Shown: positions 52,220-61,611, counted from the first letter of the stretch. The stretch is DNA of 64,000 bases from Aliishimia sp039978895 (GCA_039978895.1 JBDWAL010000064.1:1-64000); one strand, 5' to 3'. Made by a program: numbers and translations. The notes: generated by a model from the sequence alone, not told the origin.

Positions 52220-53146
52220 ATGGAATATCAAAATATCTTCACGCAGGTTCAGGTCCAAGGTCCGCCCGAAATGGGCATGGATCCTGACGGTAAACTTGAA
52301 CGCGAGCGCACCAAAAGTGCGAGCTTCTCTTGGCTGCTAGGTCTGTTTGGCAATGCGCAATTGGGGCCGATCTATCTGGGTCCTTTTGGGCTTGTCTCGA
52401 TCGCGACCGGCTTCATTTGGTTCTTTATCGTTGGCATGAACTATTGGGCGCAGGTTGATTATTCGCCGGCCTTGTTCCTGCGCGATCTGTTCTGGTTGTC
52501 GCTGGAACCGCCGGCCGAGGAATATGGGCTGGGCATGGCACCTTTGGACGAAGGCGGATGGTGGTTGATTGCATCATTCTTCTTGCTGGTGTCGGTCATT
52601 TCATGGTGGATTCGCACCTACATGCGGGCCGAAGAGCTGGGCTTGGGCAAACATGTGGCATGGGCGTTTGCCTCCGCAATTTGGTTGTTTCTGGTCTTGG
52701 GTCTGATCCGGCCAGTCATGATGGGAAACTGGTCCGAAGCTGTTCCTTACGGCATCTTTTCGCATCTTGATTGGACCAACCTCTTTTCGCTGACCTACGG
52801 CAACCTGTTCTATAACCCATTCCACGCCCTCAGCATTGTGTTCCTTTATGGTTCTGCGCTGCTGTTTGCGATGCACGGCGCGACCATTCTGGCGGTCAGC
52901 CGCTATGGTGGTGAGCGTGAGATCGAACAGATCGTGGATCGTGGCACTGCCTCGGAACGCGCCGCCCTTTTTTGGCGCTGGACCATGGGGTTCAACGCGA
53001 CGATGGAAGGCATTCACCGCTGGGCTTGGTGGTTCGCGGTTCTGACCACGCTAACCGGCGGCATCGGTATCCTGCTGACCGGAACTGTGGTGGATAATTG
53101 GTTCATCTGGGCTCAAGAGCACGGCTATGCGCCGCCTGACGAATAA
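52220..53146 (+). CDS. pufM: Reaction centre M subunit
   Basis: A 308-residue protein, MEYQNIFTQVQVQGPPEMGM, with SHLDWTNLFSLTYGNLFYNP (special-pair ligand region) and ALLFAMHGATILAVSRYGGE, including the iron and quinone-site residues. ATG 52220 follows TAGGAGAGG. Length equals classic PufM. It is followed by pufX, not pufC. Confidence 0.97.
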   Translation: MEYQNIFTQVQVQGPPEMGMDPDGKLERERTKSASFSWLLGLFGNAQLGPIYLGPFGLVSIATGFIWFFIVGMNYWAQVDYSPALFLRDLFWLSLEPPAEEYGLGMAPLDEGGWWLIASFFLLVSVISWWIRTYMRAEELGLGKHVAWAFASAIWLFLVLGLIRPVMMGNWSEAVPYGIFSHLDWTNLFSLTYGNLFYNPFHALSIVFLYGSALLFAMHGATILAVSRYGGEREIEQIVDRGTASERAALFWRWTMGFNATMEGIHRWAWWFAVLTTLTGGIGILLTGTVVDNWFIWAQEHGYAPPDE

Positions 53147-53157
53147 GGAGATCGGGA

Positions 53158-53397
53158 ATGACTGAGAACCACGACTATTTACGACGCGGGCAAAACAGCC
53201 GAACCAGCCTGATAGCCGACATCACATTGTTGATGCTGAAAGGCGCGGCCTTTGCGGCGATTTTCTGCACCGCGATATGGTTCCTGATCGGCGCGACGTA
53301 CTGGGTGGGCAAAATGTTGCCCGAAGAGTCCCGAGAGACTGAAGACCCAACGCCGTTTTCCCACCTGCTTGGTGATCAAAACACCGCGCAGAGTTAA
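53158..53397 (+). CDS. pufX: PufX-like core-complex protein
   Basis: A 79-residue single-span protein directly after pufM. Layout matches PufX: polar N-terminus, helix LMLKGAAFAAIFCTAIWFLI, then VGKMLPEES, comparable to the MKGA and VGRMLP segments of Rhodobacter PufX. PufX opens the LH1 ring for quinone exchange and dimerises the core complex. Sequence divergence is high, as is normal for PufX, so the call rests on position, size and these two segments. No tetrahaem pufC follows. Confidence 0.82.
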   Translation: MTENHDYLRRGQNSRTSLIADITLLMLKGAAFAAIFCTAIWFLIGATYWVGKMLPEESRETEDPTPFSHLLGDQNTAQS

Positions 53398-53632
53398 GAA
53401 GCGCAGATTAAAGAGATTGCTTGCGGGCCACTGATCCGGCCCCTGAGCACAGATTTTCGGTTCTTCCCTGTAGTCCCGGGAAGGGCCGGAAGCATCGGGG
53501 CCTTAGCACCCTGATAATCCCTGTTGGCTACAGGAGGCAGATACAGATTTCTTAACCGGCATCTGTATCTGTCCCTGGCCAATTCGACCCGCAGCCAACT
53601 GGGAACACATTCGAACGCAAGGATTAGGTGTT
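53398..53632 (+). other. pufX-dxs gap
   Basis: A 235-bp gap containing GGGCC/GGCCC (near 53437-53454) and TTCCC/GGGAA (near 53464-53483) inverted repeats but no T-run. It may hold the 3' end of the puf mRNA and a dxs promoter; neither is resolved. Confidence 0.4.
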
Positions 53633-55540
53633 ATGACCCGTTCAAGTTCCCCGCTTCTTGACCACATTGCCGGACCGGCTGACCTGAAAGGGTTGTCTGA
53701 CGCTGATTTAGCGGCTTTGGCTGATGAGGTCCGCGCGGATGTCATTCATTCGGTCGCACAGACCGGGGGGCACCTTGGGTCGTCCCTTGGGGTGGTTGAA
53801 TTGACCGTCGCGTTGCATGCGGTTTTTGACACCCCGCGCGACAAGTTGATCTGGGACGTGGGGCACCAATGTTATCCGCATAAAGTCCTGACAGGGCGGC
53901 GCGACCGCATGACGACGCTGCGCCAAGAGGGCGGCTTGTCCGGGTTCACTAAGCGCAGCGAAAGCGACTTTGATCCTTTTGGGGCCGCGCATGCCGCCAC
54001 TTCGATCTCCGCTGCGATGGGGTTCACTGTTGCGCGGGACATGGGTCAGCCAACCGGGGATGCGGTGGCCATTATTGGCGATGGCTCGATCAGTGCGGGC
54101 ATGGCCTACGAAGCAATGAACAACGCAGGCTCCGAGGGTCGGCGCATGTTCGTGATCCTGAACGACAACGAAATGAGCATCGCACCCCCCGTCGGTGCGA
54201 TGTCGGCTTATATGTCCGAACTGACCCGCTCCGCCGCGCCAGATATCGACACATTGGGCAGCGATTTGGAAGCCGCGATGCCCGGTCCGTTGCGCGCCCA
54301 AGCGCGGCGCGCGCGTGAATTGGTGACCGGGGTCATGGGCACTGACGAAACCTTGTTCGAGGCGCTTGGCTTCCAATATATCGGGCCGATCAACGGTCAC
54401 GACATGGAACAGTTGCTGCCCGTCCTGCACGCGGCACGCACCCGCGCCACAGGTCCTGTTTTGATCCATTGCTGCACGGTTAAAGGCAAGGGCTACGCGC
54501 CTGCCGAAACCTCTGCGGATCGGTATCATGGGGTGTCGAAATTCGATGTGGCCAGCGGGGCGCAAGCCAAGGGCAAGGCCAACGCGCCAAGTTACACCAA
54601 GGTCTTTGGCCAAGCCCTAAGCACATTGGCGCAAACCGACAGCCGCATCGTTGGCATCACAGCGGCCATGCCCTCAGGTACGGGGATGGATGTCTTTGCC
54701 CAAACCTATCCGGCGCGGATGTTTGACGTCGGTATGGCCGAACAGCACGGGGTCACGTTCGCAGCAGGGTTGGCGGCGGCGGGGATGAAGCCATTCTGCG
54801 CGATTTATTCCACGTTCTTGCAACGCGGCTATGATCAAATCGTGCACGATGTGGCCTTGCAAAACCTCCCCGTTCGCTTTGCGATTGATCGCGCGGGCTT
54901 GGTCGGTGCCGATGGTGCGACCCATGCGGGCGCGTTTGATGTGGGGTATCTGGTCGCACTGCCCAACATGACCGTTATGGCCGCCGCTGATGAGGCTGAG
55001 CTGGTGCACATGGTTGCCACCGCCGCCGCCCATGACACAGGGCCAATCGCGTTTCGCTATCCGCGCGGCACAGGCACGGGCGTCGCGTTGCCCGAAATCG
55101 GTGAGATTCTTCAGATCGGCAAAGGCCGCGTTGTGCAACAGGGCGCTGATATCGCGATCCTGTCATTTGGCGCGCATCTGTCTGAGTGCCTGAAGGCCGC
55201 TGATCTGATCGCAGCGCAAGGGCTATCCGCAACAATCGCGGATGCGCGCTTTGCCAAGCCACTGGATCACGCTTTGATTCGCCAATTGGTCAAGCATCAC
55301 AAAGCGCTGATCACGGTTGAACAAGGCGCCCAAGGCGGGTTCGGCGCAATGGTACTGCACTATCTGGCACAAGATGGATTGCTCGATGGGCATTTGGCAG
55401 TGCGCACGATGACGCTGCCGGATCGCTTCATCAATCAGGCTGCTCCGGATGCGATGTATGCAGATGCCGGCCTGACTGCGACGGACATTGCCGCAACAGC
55501 TTTGCAAGCCGTGCAGCGCGCGCCGCTAAGCGTCCACTGA
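53633..55540 (+). CDS. dxs: 1-deoxy-D-xylulose-5-phosphate synthase
   Basis: A 635-residue thiamine-diphosphate transketolase-like enzyme. GHQCYPHKVLTGRRDRM is the N-terminal signature, IIGDGSISAGMAYEAMNNAG the ThDP-binding GDG...N motif, and IDRAGLVGADGATHAGAFDV the DRAG motif. It makes DXP, the first step of the MEP isoprenoid pathway, supplying crtE and bchP substrates. Convergent with idi; the two genes overlap by 15 bp. Confidence 0.95.
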   Translation: MTRSSSPLLDHIAGPADLKGLSDADLAALADEVRADVIHSVAQTGGHLGSSLGVVELTVALHAVFDTPRDKLIWDVGHQCYPHKVLTGRRDRMTTLRQEGGLSGFTKRSESDFDPFGAAHAATSISAAMGFTVARDMGQPTGDAVAIIGDGSISAGMAYEAMNNAGSEGRRMFVILNDNEMSIAPPVGAMSAYMSELTRSAAPDIDTLGSDLEAAMPGPLRAQARRARELVTGVMGTDETLFEALGFQYIGPINGHDMEQLLPVLHAARTRATGPVLIHCCTVKGKGYAPAETSADRYHGVSKFDVASGAQAKGKANAPSYTKVFGQALSTLAQTDSRIVGITAAMPSGTGMDVFAQTYPARMFDVGMAEQHGVTFAAGLAAAGMKPFCAIYSTFLQRGYDQIVHDVALQNLPVRFAIDRAGLVGADGATHAGAFDVGYLVALPNMTVMAAADEAELVHMVATAAAHDTGPIAFRYPRGTGTGVALPEIGEILQIGKGRVVQQGADIAILSFGAHLSECLKAADLIAAQGLSATIADARFAKPLDHALIRQLVKHHKALITVEQGAQGGFGAMVLHYLAQDGLLDGHLAVRTMTLPDRFINQAAPDAMYADAGLTATDIAATALQAVQRAPLSVH

Positions 55541-56059
55541 TAAACTGGCGAAGATCATTTCGCTGTGCTGTGCCATGTAGATATGTAGCCACGGCGTAAA
55601 CGCGTCCGGATCTGAGGCCAATTCTTCCAGCAAAGCAGGGCGCGATATCCAACGCGTGGCGCGCACCTCGTCGGGGTTTGGGGTCATGGGCTGATCAAGC
55701 CGCCCCGGTGCGACGTAGACTTCAACCACCTCATGTTCGATCAGACCACCCCCGACATCGGCGCGATATTCCACTTGCCCGCAATGGCGCGGGGTTAGGC
55801 CTGAAATACCAAGCTCATCCTGCAACCGACGCGCTGCACACAGCAACGGGTCTTCGTTCCAATCAGGATGCGTACAGCAGGTGTTCGCCCACAGGCCGGG
55901 CGTGTGGTATTTGCCAAGCGCGCGCTGCTGCAACAGAATATGCGCCCCCGCGATCACAAAGACCGATACCGCCTTATGGCGCAGTCCCTGCTGATGCGCG
56001 GCCAGCTTTTCGACGGGTTGCAGGGTGCCGTTGACCCAAGCGGGGATCAAAATCTCCAT
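55526..56059 (-). CDS. idi: Isopentenyl-diphosphate delta-isomerase type I
   Basis: A 177-residue Nudix-fold isomerase. HTPGLWANTCCTHPDWNEDP carries the catalytic cysteine region, and ARRLQDELGISG is the Nudix-like box. It interconverts IPP and DMAPP. It is the last gene of the minus-strand bchG-MFS-bchP-idi operon; start ATG 56059 overlaps the bchP stop by one base. Confidence 0.94.
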   Translation of the reverse strand: MEILIPAWVNGTLQPVEKLAAHQQGLRHKAVSVFVIAGAHILLQQRALGKYHTPGLWANTCCTHPDWNEDPLLCAARRLQDELGISGLTPRHCGQVEYRADVGGGLIEHEVVEVYVAPGRLDQPMTPNPDEVRATRWISRPALLEELASDPDAFTPWLHIYMAQHSEMIFASLSVDA

Positions 56060-57237
56060 CAGACGTGATTGGCGGCAACCAGCCGCGTCAGATGTGCTAG
56101 GTTTTTCAGCCCAATCTTTAGATGCGCCATAGGACGCGCTTTGATCAGACGCTTGTTCATATAGGCCTCAAAGGTCAGTTTTTGCACGTCCACATCATGG
56201 CAAAGCGAGACAAACCGCTCGCGCCGGTCGTCACTGCGATAATATGCGTTTTGCATCGCGCCGAGTACCTTGAAGACGCTTTTGTGTTCGCGCATGAACA
56301 GCTTGCGCGCCAGTTGCAGGTCTTTTACCCGCGCCGACGCAAGGCACGCACTTGCAGCTGTGGCTGCCACACGACCGCCCAACATCGCATAGTAAATCCC
56401 TTCGCCGGACGAGGGCGCAACAACACCGGCCGCGTCACCCGCAAGGACCACATCGTGGCCATTGTCCCAGCGATCCATCGGGCGCAGCGGGATCGGCGCG
56501 CCTTCGCGGCGGATGGTTTTGCAACCCGCCAAGCCAGAGGCAAGGCGCAGATCAGCGGTGGCTTGTTTCAGATCGATGCCCTCAATCCCTGTGCCCATGC
56601 CAACACTGGCCGATTTACCATGCGGAAAGACCCAGCCGTAAAAGTCAGGTGAAATCGCCCCGTCATAAATCACGTCACACCGCAAGGGATCATAGCTGGC
56701 ATTGGATTCCGGGGCTTCGATGATCTCGTGATAGGCGATCACATAGGGGATCTTGTCGCCCCCCGGCACATCGGATTTCGCGACCTTCGAGCGCGCGCCA
56801 TCCGCACCGATAACCAACTTGGTGTCCAGCGTGCAGTCCGCTCCAGTTTTCTTGTCGCGATAGACAACATGCGTGCCCGCGTCATCCCGTTCGATTCGCA
56901 GGAATGTTCCAGTCACGCAATGAGCCCCAGCCTCTGCGGCACGGGCGCGCAGGAACGGGTCAAAATCCTTGCGATCCACCATGCCAACAAAGCCATTTTC
57001 GATCGGGATGTCCACTTGCCGCTGTGTGGGAGAAATCATGCGCGCGGTGTTAATGCGCGCCACGATCTGACTGTCGGGGATCAAGAAATCTTCGATCAAG
57101 CGCGGCGGGATCGCACCACCGCAGGGTTTAACGCGCCCTTCGCGATCAATCATTGCGACCCTTTGGCCGGACCGCGCAAGGTCCTCTGCTGCTGTGGCGC
57201 CCGATGGGCCGCCTCCGATTACAACGACATCAAACAT
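56059..57237 (-). CDS. bchP: Geranylgeranyl reductase BchP
   Basis: A 392-residue flavoprotein with FDVVVIGGGPSGATAAEDLA (2-21) as the FAD site and VIGADGARSKVAKSDV in the second FAD motif. It reduces the geranylgeranyl tail to phytyl. Two bases separate it from the upstream MFS gene. Confidence 0.95.
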   Translation of the reverse strand: MFDVVVIGGGPSGATAAEDLARSGQRVAMIDREGRVKPCGGAIPPRLIEDFLIPDSQIVARINTARMISPTQRQVDIPIENGFVGMVDRKDFDPFLRARAAEAGAHCVTGTFLRIERDDAGTHVVYRDKKTGADCTLDTKLVIGADGARSKVAKSDVPGGDKIPYVIAYHEIIEAPESNASYDPLRCDVIYDGAISPDFYGWVFPHGKSASVGMGTGIEGIDLKQATADLRLASGLAGCKTIRREGAPIPLRPMDRWDNGHDVVLAGDAAGVVAPSSGEGIYYAMLGGRVAATAASACLASARVKDLQLARKLFMREHKSVFKVLGAMQNAYYRSDDRRERFVSLCHDVDVQKLTFEAYMNKRLIKARPMAHLKIGLKNLAHLTRLVAANHV

Positions 57238-57239
57238 GA

Positions 57240-58526
57240 TTATTCTCCCGGGACCATCGACACATCCGCCGTGGGACGTGTGGTTTCCATGACGCGCGCT
57301 GCCATCATGGCGGCGGCGAGAAATAACAAAGCTTCAAAAGCAAAAACGGCGCCAAAGGCTGGACCGTCAAGCGCAAACCCACGCGCCACATCGACCAGCA
57401 CAGCACCGGTCAAACCGCCGAACCCGGCGGCAATCGCCTGTGCGGCACCCCAAAGACCCATACGCGTGCCTTCGCGCTGCCCGCGTCCTTCCGAGGCCAG
57501 CGCCATCATTGCGCCAATCGCGGCAACTGCGAACATCCCATTAAAAACGCCCAACGCAATGACCAAATAGGTGAAGTTCAGCCCCGTTTGCGCCAGTCCC
57601 GTCAGGCTGATCAGCCCCAGCACTGCGCAGGAGCCAATGCACCCGGCCATGACCCAGCCGCGCAAAGATCCAAGCTTTAGCCCGGTCGCTGCGATGCCAA
57701 CGGTCAGCATTCCAAGGAAAACACCACCGTTTTGCGCGCCACTCAGGGCCGTAGATTGGCCCGGGGTGAAGTTGAACACAAGACCGGCATAGGGTTCTAG
57801 GATGAGCTCTTGCATGAAGTAAGCGTTCATCGACAAGAAAACGAACAGGGTGAAATTGCGGGTCTTTCGTTCAGCCCAGATGTCACGCATGCCTTGTAGG
57901 AACGGTGTTGAATCCGGCGCAATTTCGCAGGTCACTTTGGCCTCAATCCGCCCAATGGCGAGGATCGTCAACAAAACCGCAAGTCCGGCGATCACAGCCA
58001 CCACGCTCAGCAAGCGTTGCGGGGAATAGGGGTCAAGGAACTGCCCGGCCAAACCGGCCGTCAGGGCAATGCCCAAGATCATCATCAACCACGTAATCGT
58101 TGCCGCCGCAGCGCGTCTGTGAGGTGCCGTTGCCGTTGCCAGCAAGGCCAGCAAAGACGTCCCAGACGCACCAACACCCACGCCAATCAGTGCATAAGAC
58201 AGAACCGACAGCGCCAGCGCGAGTCCGAAACTTTGCGCGAACAATGTAACCCCAAGGGCCGCGCCCATGCCGCCGATGGCCAGCGCCACCATGCCACCAA
58301 TGATCCACCGCGTGCGATTACCACCAGTGTCCGAGGTAAAGCCCCAACGCGGGCGCGACAGTTGAATTCCATAGTGCAGCCCAACCAGCGCACCGGGCAG
58401 AAGGGCGGGCAGGGCGAATTCCACCACCATCAAGCGGTTCAGCGTTGAGGTCGTCAGCACAACAATTGCACCCAACGCCATCTGCACCAACCCAAGCCGC
58501 GCAATCTGTGACCAGCTGAGCGTCAT
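57240..58526 (-). CDS. PucC-like MFS (BCH-family) transporter between bchG and bchP
   Basis: A 428-residue membrane protein of about twelve helices, the ORF428/bch2-type member of the PucC family always found next to bchG and bchP. N-terminal RLGLVQMALGAIVVLTTSTL and NRLMVVEFALP parallel the pucC start in this window. Probably moves or delivers bacteriochlorophyll during assembly; precise role unknown. Start overlaps the bchG stop (ATGA). Confidence 0.9.
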   Translation of the reverse strand: MTLSWSQIARLGLVQMALGAIVVLTTSTLNRLMVVEFALPALLPGALVGLHYGIQLSRPRWGFTSDTGGNRTRWIIGGMVALAIGGMGAALGVTLFAQSFGLALALSVLSYALIGVGVGASGTSLLALLATATAPHRRAAAATITWLMMILGIALTAGLAGQFLDPYSPQRLLSVVAVIAGLAVLLTILAIGRIEAKVTCEIAPDSTPFLQGMRDIWAERKTRNFTLFVFLSMNAYFMQELILEPYAGLVFNFTPGQSTALSGAQNGGVFLGMLTVGIAATGLKLGSLRGWVMAGCIGSCAVLGLISLTGLAQTGLNFTYLVIALGVFNGMFAVAAIGAMMALASEGRGQREGTRMGLWGAAQAIAAGFGGLTGAVLVDVARGFALDGPAFGAVFAFEALLFLAAAMMAARVMETTRPTADVSMVPGE

Positions 58527-59422
58527 AGCAGCCCCCGCAAGGCGATTGCCGCAATCATCATCCCCGACACATACATCGCAACACCCGTTCCGTTATACCA
58601 TGGCGCGCGCGCTTTGGGATCACGCAGCAACACGGTCATGGTCCACAATTGCGCACCAACAAGCGCCAGAATGGCGAGTGCGAATATCGGTTTGCCCCAA
58701 GTATAAAGCAGCGCGATCACAACCAGTTGCGGCACGGCCATCATCCAGCAGGCAACCTTTGCGGCACGTTCCGGACCAAGTGTAACCGGTAAGGAATTTA
58801 CGCCCATCTGCCGATCACCTTCCAAGGCTTTGAAATCATTGAGGGTCATAATGCCGTGCGCGCCAAGCGCATAAAGCGCGGCAACGCAGATAACCTGCCA
58901 GCTTGGAGCGCCAACCGACACCACCGCAGCCCCGGTGAACCAAGGCAGCCCTTCGTAGCACAAACCCACCAAACCCGGCCCCCACCAGCCTGACTTTTTC
59001 AACCGCACAGGCTCTGCAGAATAAGCCCAGGCTGCCAGCACACCAAAGACAGTCGCGCCAAAGCCCCAAGGGCCCAATTGCGCGCCCACCAGCAAGGACA
59101 GAACCGACATCGCCAATGCAATCCACAACCCCCATCGACCGGGAATGCGCCCGGATGGGATGGGTCGATCAGGTTCATTGATAGCGTCCACATGGCGGTC
59201 ACACCAATCATTGGCCGCTTGGCTCATCCCGCACACAATGGGTCCGGCCAACAGTACACCCAACAGGATCACACCCCATTGGCCACTGATCGCTGCACCT
59301 GACGACACGACGCCGCACAAATAGGCCCACATCGGCGGAAACCATGTGATTGGTTTGATCAAACACAACATCGCACCCGCTTCGGGCAGTCTGTGATCTG
59401 GAAGAACGGTGATCTCTCGCAT
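58523..59422 (-). CDS. bchG: Bacteriochlorophyll synthase BchG
   Basis: A 299-residue UbiA-type prenyltransferase with the aspartate motif NDWCDRHVDAINEPDRPIPS and several membrane helices. It esterifies bacteriochlorophyllide a with geranylgeranyl diphosphate. First gene of bchG-MFS-bchP-idi, divergent from cycA with two PpsR-type boxes in the gap. Confidence 0.95.
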   Translation of the reverse strand: MREITVLPDHRLPEAGAMLCLIKPITWFPPMWAYLCGVVSSGAAISGQWGVILLGVLLAGPIVCGMSQAANDWCDRHVDAINEPDRPIPSGRIPGRWGLWIALAMSVLSLLVGAQLGPWGFGATVFGVLAAWAYSAEPVRLKKSGWWGPGLVGLCYEGLPWFTGAAVVSVGAPSWQVICVAALYALGAHGIMTLNDFKALEGDRQMGVNSLPVTLGPERAAKVACWMMAVPQLVVIALLYTWGKPIFALAILALVGAQLWTMTVLLRDPKARAPWYNGTGVAMYVSGMMIAAIALRGLL

Positions 59423-59424
59423 GG

Positions 59425-59442
59425 TGTAAGATTAACGTTACA
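59425..59442. promoter_or_regulatory. PpsR/CrtJ-type box 1, bchG/cycA
   Basis: TGTAAGATTAACGTTACA (TGT-N12-ACA) begins 2 bp upstream of the bchG ATG. So close to the start, it may overlap the transcript leader of bchG. Confidence 0.75.
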
Positions 59443-59459
59443 CTATGCGACTCTTCAAG

Positions 59460-59477
59460 TGTAAAGTTAGATTGACA
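59460..59477. promoter_or_regulatory. PpsR/CrtJ-type box 2, bchG/cycA
   Basis: TGTAAAGTTAGATTGACA, the partner box 17 bp further, about 97 bp upstream of the cytochrome c2 start. The pair could control both divergent genes. Confidence 0.78.
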
Positions 59478-59574
59478 TTTGCGTGTATTGCGCGATGATA
59501 TCGTTCAAATTGGACGATGGCTTGATCTGACAGCCAATCGATTTAAATCGCGTCCTAGCAAAGGAGAATTCGGA

Positions 59575-60018
59575 ATGAAAAAACTCGTATCGGCAACGAT
59601 TGGAATGTGTCTCTTTGTGGCACCTGCATTCGCAGACGGCCATGCAACAGGGGATGCAGAGGCAGGCGAAGCCGTCTTCAAAAAGTGTAAGTCTTGCCAT
59701 GCAATTGTAGACGCGGACGACAACACCATCGTAAAAGGCGGACGTACAGGTCCGAACCTTTTCGGTGTTTTTGAACGCACCGCAGGATCAGTTGACGGGT
59801 TCAAATATGGCGACTCCATCGTCGAAGCCGGTGCCGCTGGTCTGGCCTGGAACGAGGCTGATTTCGTCGCCTACGTAGAAGATCCAAGAGGCTTCCTGCG
59901 CACCTACCTTGATGACAAGAAAGCCAAGTCCAAAATGGCGTTCAAATTGTCCAAGGAGGACGACCGCGCAAATGTTTGGGCTTACCTCGTCTCTGTCGGA
60001 GCCGCAGCCAGCAACTAA
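59575..60018 (+). CDS. cycA: Cytochrome c2
   Basis: A 147-residue class I c-type cytochrome with a Sec signal peptide (cleavage near AFADGHA). The haem motif is CKSCH and the axial methionine lies in KAKSKMAFKLS. The order GPNLFGVFERTAG, FKYGDSIVEAGA, DDKKAK closely follows Rhodobacter cytochrome c2. It carries electrons from cytochrome bc1 to the photooxidised reaction centre; with no pufC here, it likely reduces the special pair directly. ATG 59575 has AAGGAG upstream. Confidence 0.93.
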   Translation: MKKLVSATIGMCLFVAPAFADGHATGDAEAGEAVFKKCKSCHAIVDADDNTIVKGGRTGPNLFGVFERTAGSVDGFKYGDSIVEAGAAGLAWNEADFVAYVEDPRGFLRTYLDDKKAKSKMAFKLSKEDDRANVWAYLVSVGAAASN

Positions 60019-60041
60019 GTTCAGAACGCTGTAAGAGTTTG

Positions 60042-60080
60042 AAAAGGCCTGTGCTTCGGTGCAGGCCTTTTCGTTTGGGC
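60042..60080 (+). terminator. Terminator of cycA
   Basis: AAAAGGCCTG (60042-60051) pairs with CAGGCCTTTT (60062-60071) around a TTCG loop extended by wobble pairs, followed by CGTTT. It lies 24 bp after the cycA stop. Confidence 0.88.
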
Positions 60081-60381
60081 CTAGTGTTCGCACCGAGTGT
60101 GATCTTACGACCCCGTTTGAAATTAAGGGGCCGTTTGTGAACCCAAACACGCCGAGAGGGCGTTGCAAACAAAGTCTGGTTCGAAGCCAGATGTCGAATT
60201 TTGAAAGAAGGTCCGAGGGTAGCTGTGAACCCTGATTGACCGACGTTGCTGTCGGCACCAATGTCCGCTTTCTTTTAGCTTCCCTTTCAAAGGATTAAGG
60301 GCATCAGAATTAACCGACGCCCTCTGGACAATATTTGATACTTTGGTGCGCGAGCTTCAGCGTATTCTTCGCTGCATAAAG
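60081..60381. other. Gap between cycA terminator and VPLPA protein
   Basis: About 300 bp with no convincing open frame or recognised RNA; the convergent gene ends at 60382. I see no clear terminator for that gene. Confidence 0.4.
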
Positions 60382-61164
60382 TTACGCTACGCGTTTTTTC
60401 CGGCGCTTAAGCCCAGCAATACCAGCAACGCCTGACAAAAGAAGGAGACCGCCTGCGGGCAGTGGAACAGCGGAAGGTTGTACACCCCCACCTGTTGCTG
60501 AAAAGTCGATCAGTGCAACTTGTGAAACTGTCCCAGAAATCGTACCGCAATCAGTACTACCATAGCCGACTACATCTGATGCTCCTGATCCTGCGAAGGG
60601 GTTGGCTGGAATGGTGAAAAGCCCCAACACTTCCGTACAAAATCCAAAACCCAAATTAACACTGCTTGCGCCGCTGAACAGATTGCTTCCACTAAAGACA
60701 ATCCAAGACCGTCTTTCTGGGCTCGTCACATCTATAGGCGTACTGAGGCCGATCGAACGTGTGTAGGTAGTTTGAGCGCCATCATATTGGGTTAATTCGA
60801 TCAAAGTATCTTCAGTTCCAAGGAGAAACGAACCGTTTGTGCCAAGAGTGCTAACACCACTCGACGATGGTGACTGAAGGTAGTAATCCCCACTGGTGCG
60901 TGTCGTCCCCACCAAGTTCAGAGACGTATCCGCATAAGTTTTCTGAGTGGCTCCATTTGAGCTGTAGTCAAATACAGCCCCATTGTCCGCTGTTGTCGTG
61001 AATGCAAAACCTTCAATCGTTTTGGCGGTGGTATCTAGTGTAAATGCACCGACTATCGAGGCTGAATTAACCGTCTCATTAACCTCATATGAAATTGTAG
61101 CAGCGGTCGCCATGCTCGCACTGGCCGCCATCATAACGGTCGTTAAAAGTACTTTTTTGATCAC
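60382..61164 (-). CDS. Exported VPLPA-CTERM sorting-signal protein
   Basis: A 260-residue secreted protein. A signal peptide (KKVLLTTVMMAASASMATA) precedes a Ser/Thr/Gly-rich beta-type body with one Cys pair (GFGFC, STDCG). The end is VPLPAGGLLLLSGVAGIAGL followed by KRRKKR: the VPLPA-CTERM tripartite sorting signal (motif, helix, basic tail) processed by exosortase/archaeosortase-type enzymes. The mature protein is probably surface or matrix associated. It has no evident link to photosynthesis and may have been inserted. The cognate sortase is not in the window. Confidence 0.85.
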   Translation of the reverse strand: MIKKVLLTTVMMAASASMATAATISYEVNETVNSASIVGAFTLDTTAKTIEGFAFTTTADNGAVFDYSSNGATQKTYADTSLNLVGTTRTSGDYYLQSPSSSGVSTLGTNGSFLLGTEDTLIELTQYDGAQTTYTRSIGLSTPIDVTSPERRSWIVFSGSNLFSGASSVNLGFGFCTEVLGLFTIPANPFAGSGASDVVGYGSTDCGTISGTVSQVALIDFSATGGGVQPSAVPLPAGGLLLLSGVAGIAGLKRRKKRVA

Positions 61165-61611
61165 GAATTATCCTGACTAATCGGTTGGTTATCTATAATT
61201 TCGTCGAAAGTACCATGAAACCACTCTATGGCAAACAAAATGTTCGACATACGCCTCGGGAACCGAACCAACCATTTAGTGGCCGAATAGTCGGCCTGCA
61301 AATTAACATTAGCCTTGAGAGCAATCAAAATACGGTCGTTGGTGTAAGTACAGAAAAGGTTCATTATGTCCGCTGAACCGCCATTGATCACAAGGCGCGA
61401 CACTCCTCTGGACCTTGGTGTCTACTGAGCGTTAAGCGTTGTTCTTGCCGCACCACTTTCGAACCCCGAGCGATGGTCCTGCTTTGCGCAATCGGTGACA
61501 TTTCTGAATGGGTGTAACACACACAGCGACACGACATCCCGAGACTGAGTGCGAAGGGTAGTGTGTTCAGTGCCTAAGCCATACATAGGAACAATCTGAT
61601 GACGCAAGAGT
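61165..61611. other. Gap upstream of hemC and the VPLPA gene
   Basis: About 450 bp; short frames on both strands lack motifs. It must hold the promoter of the minus-strand VPLPA protein near 61165-61230 and the hemC promoter at the right end. Confidence 0.4.

Noticed and set aside
53437..53483. Possible puf terminator
   Set aside because: Inverted repeats are present, but there is no T-run, so kept only as a gap comment.
53708..54613. 301-aa minus-strand open frame
   Set aside because: Lies fully antisense to dxs; composition is that of a shadow frame.
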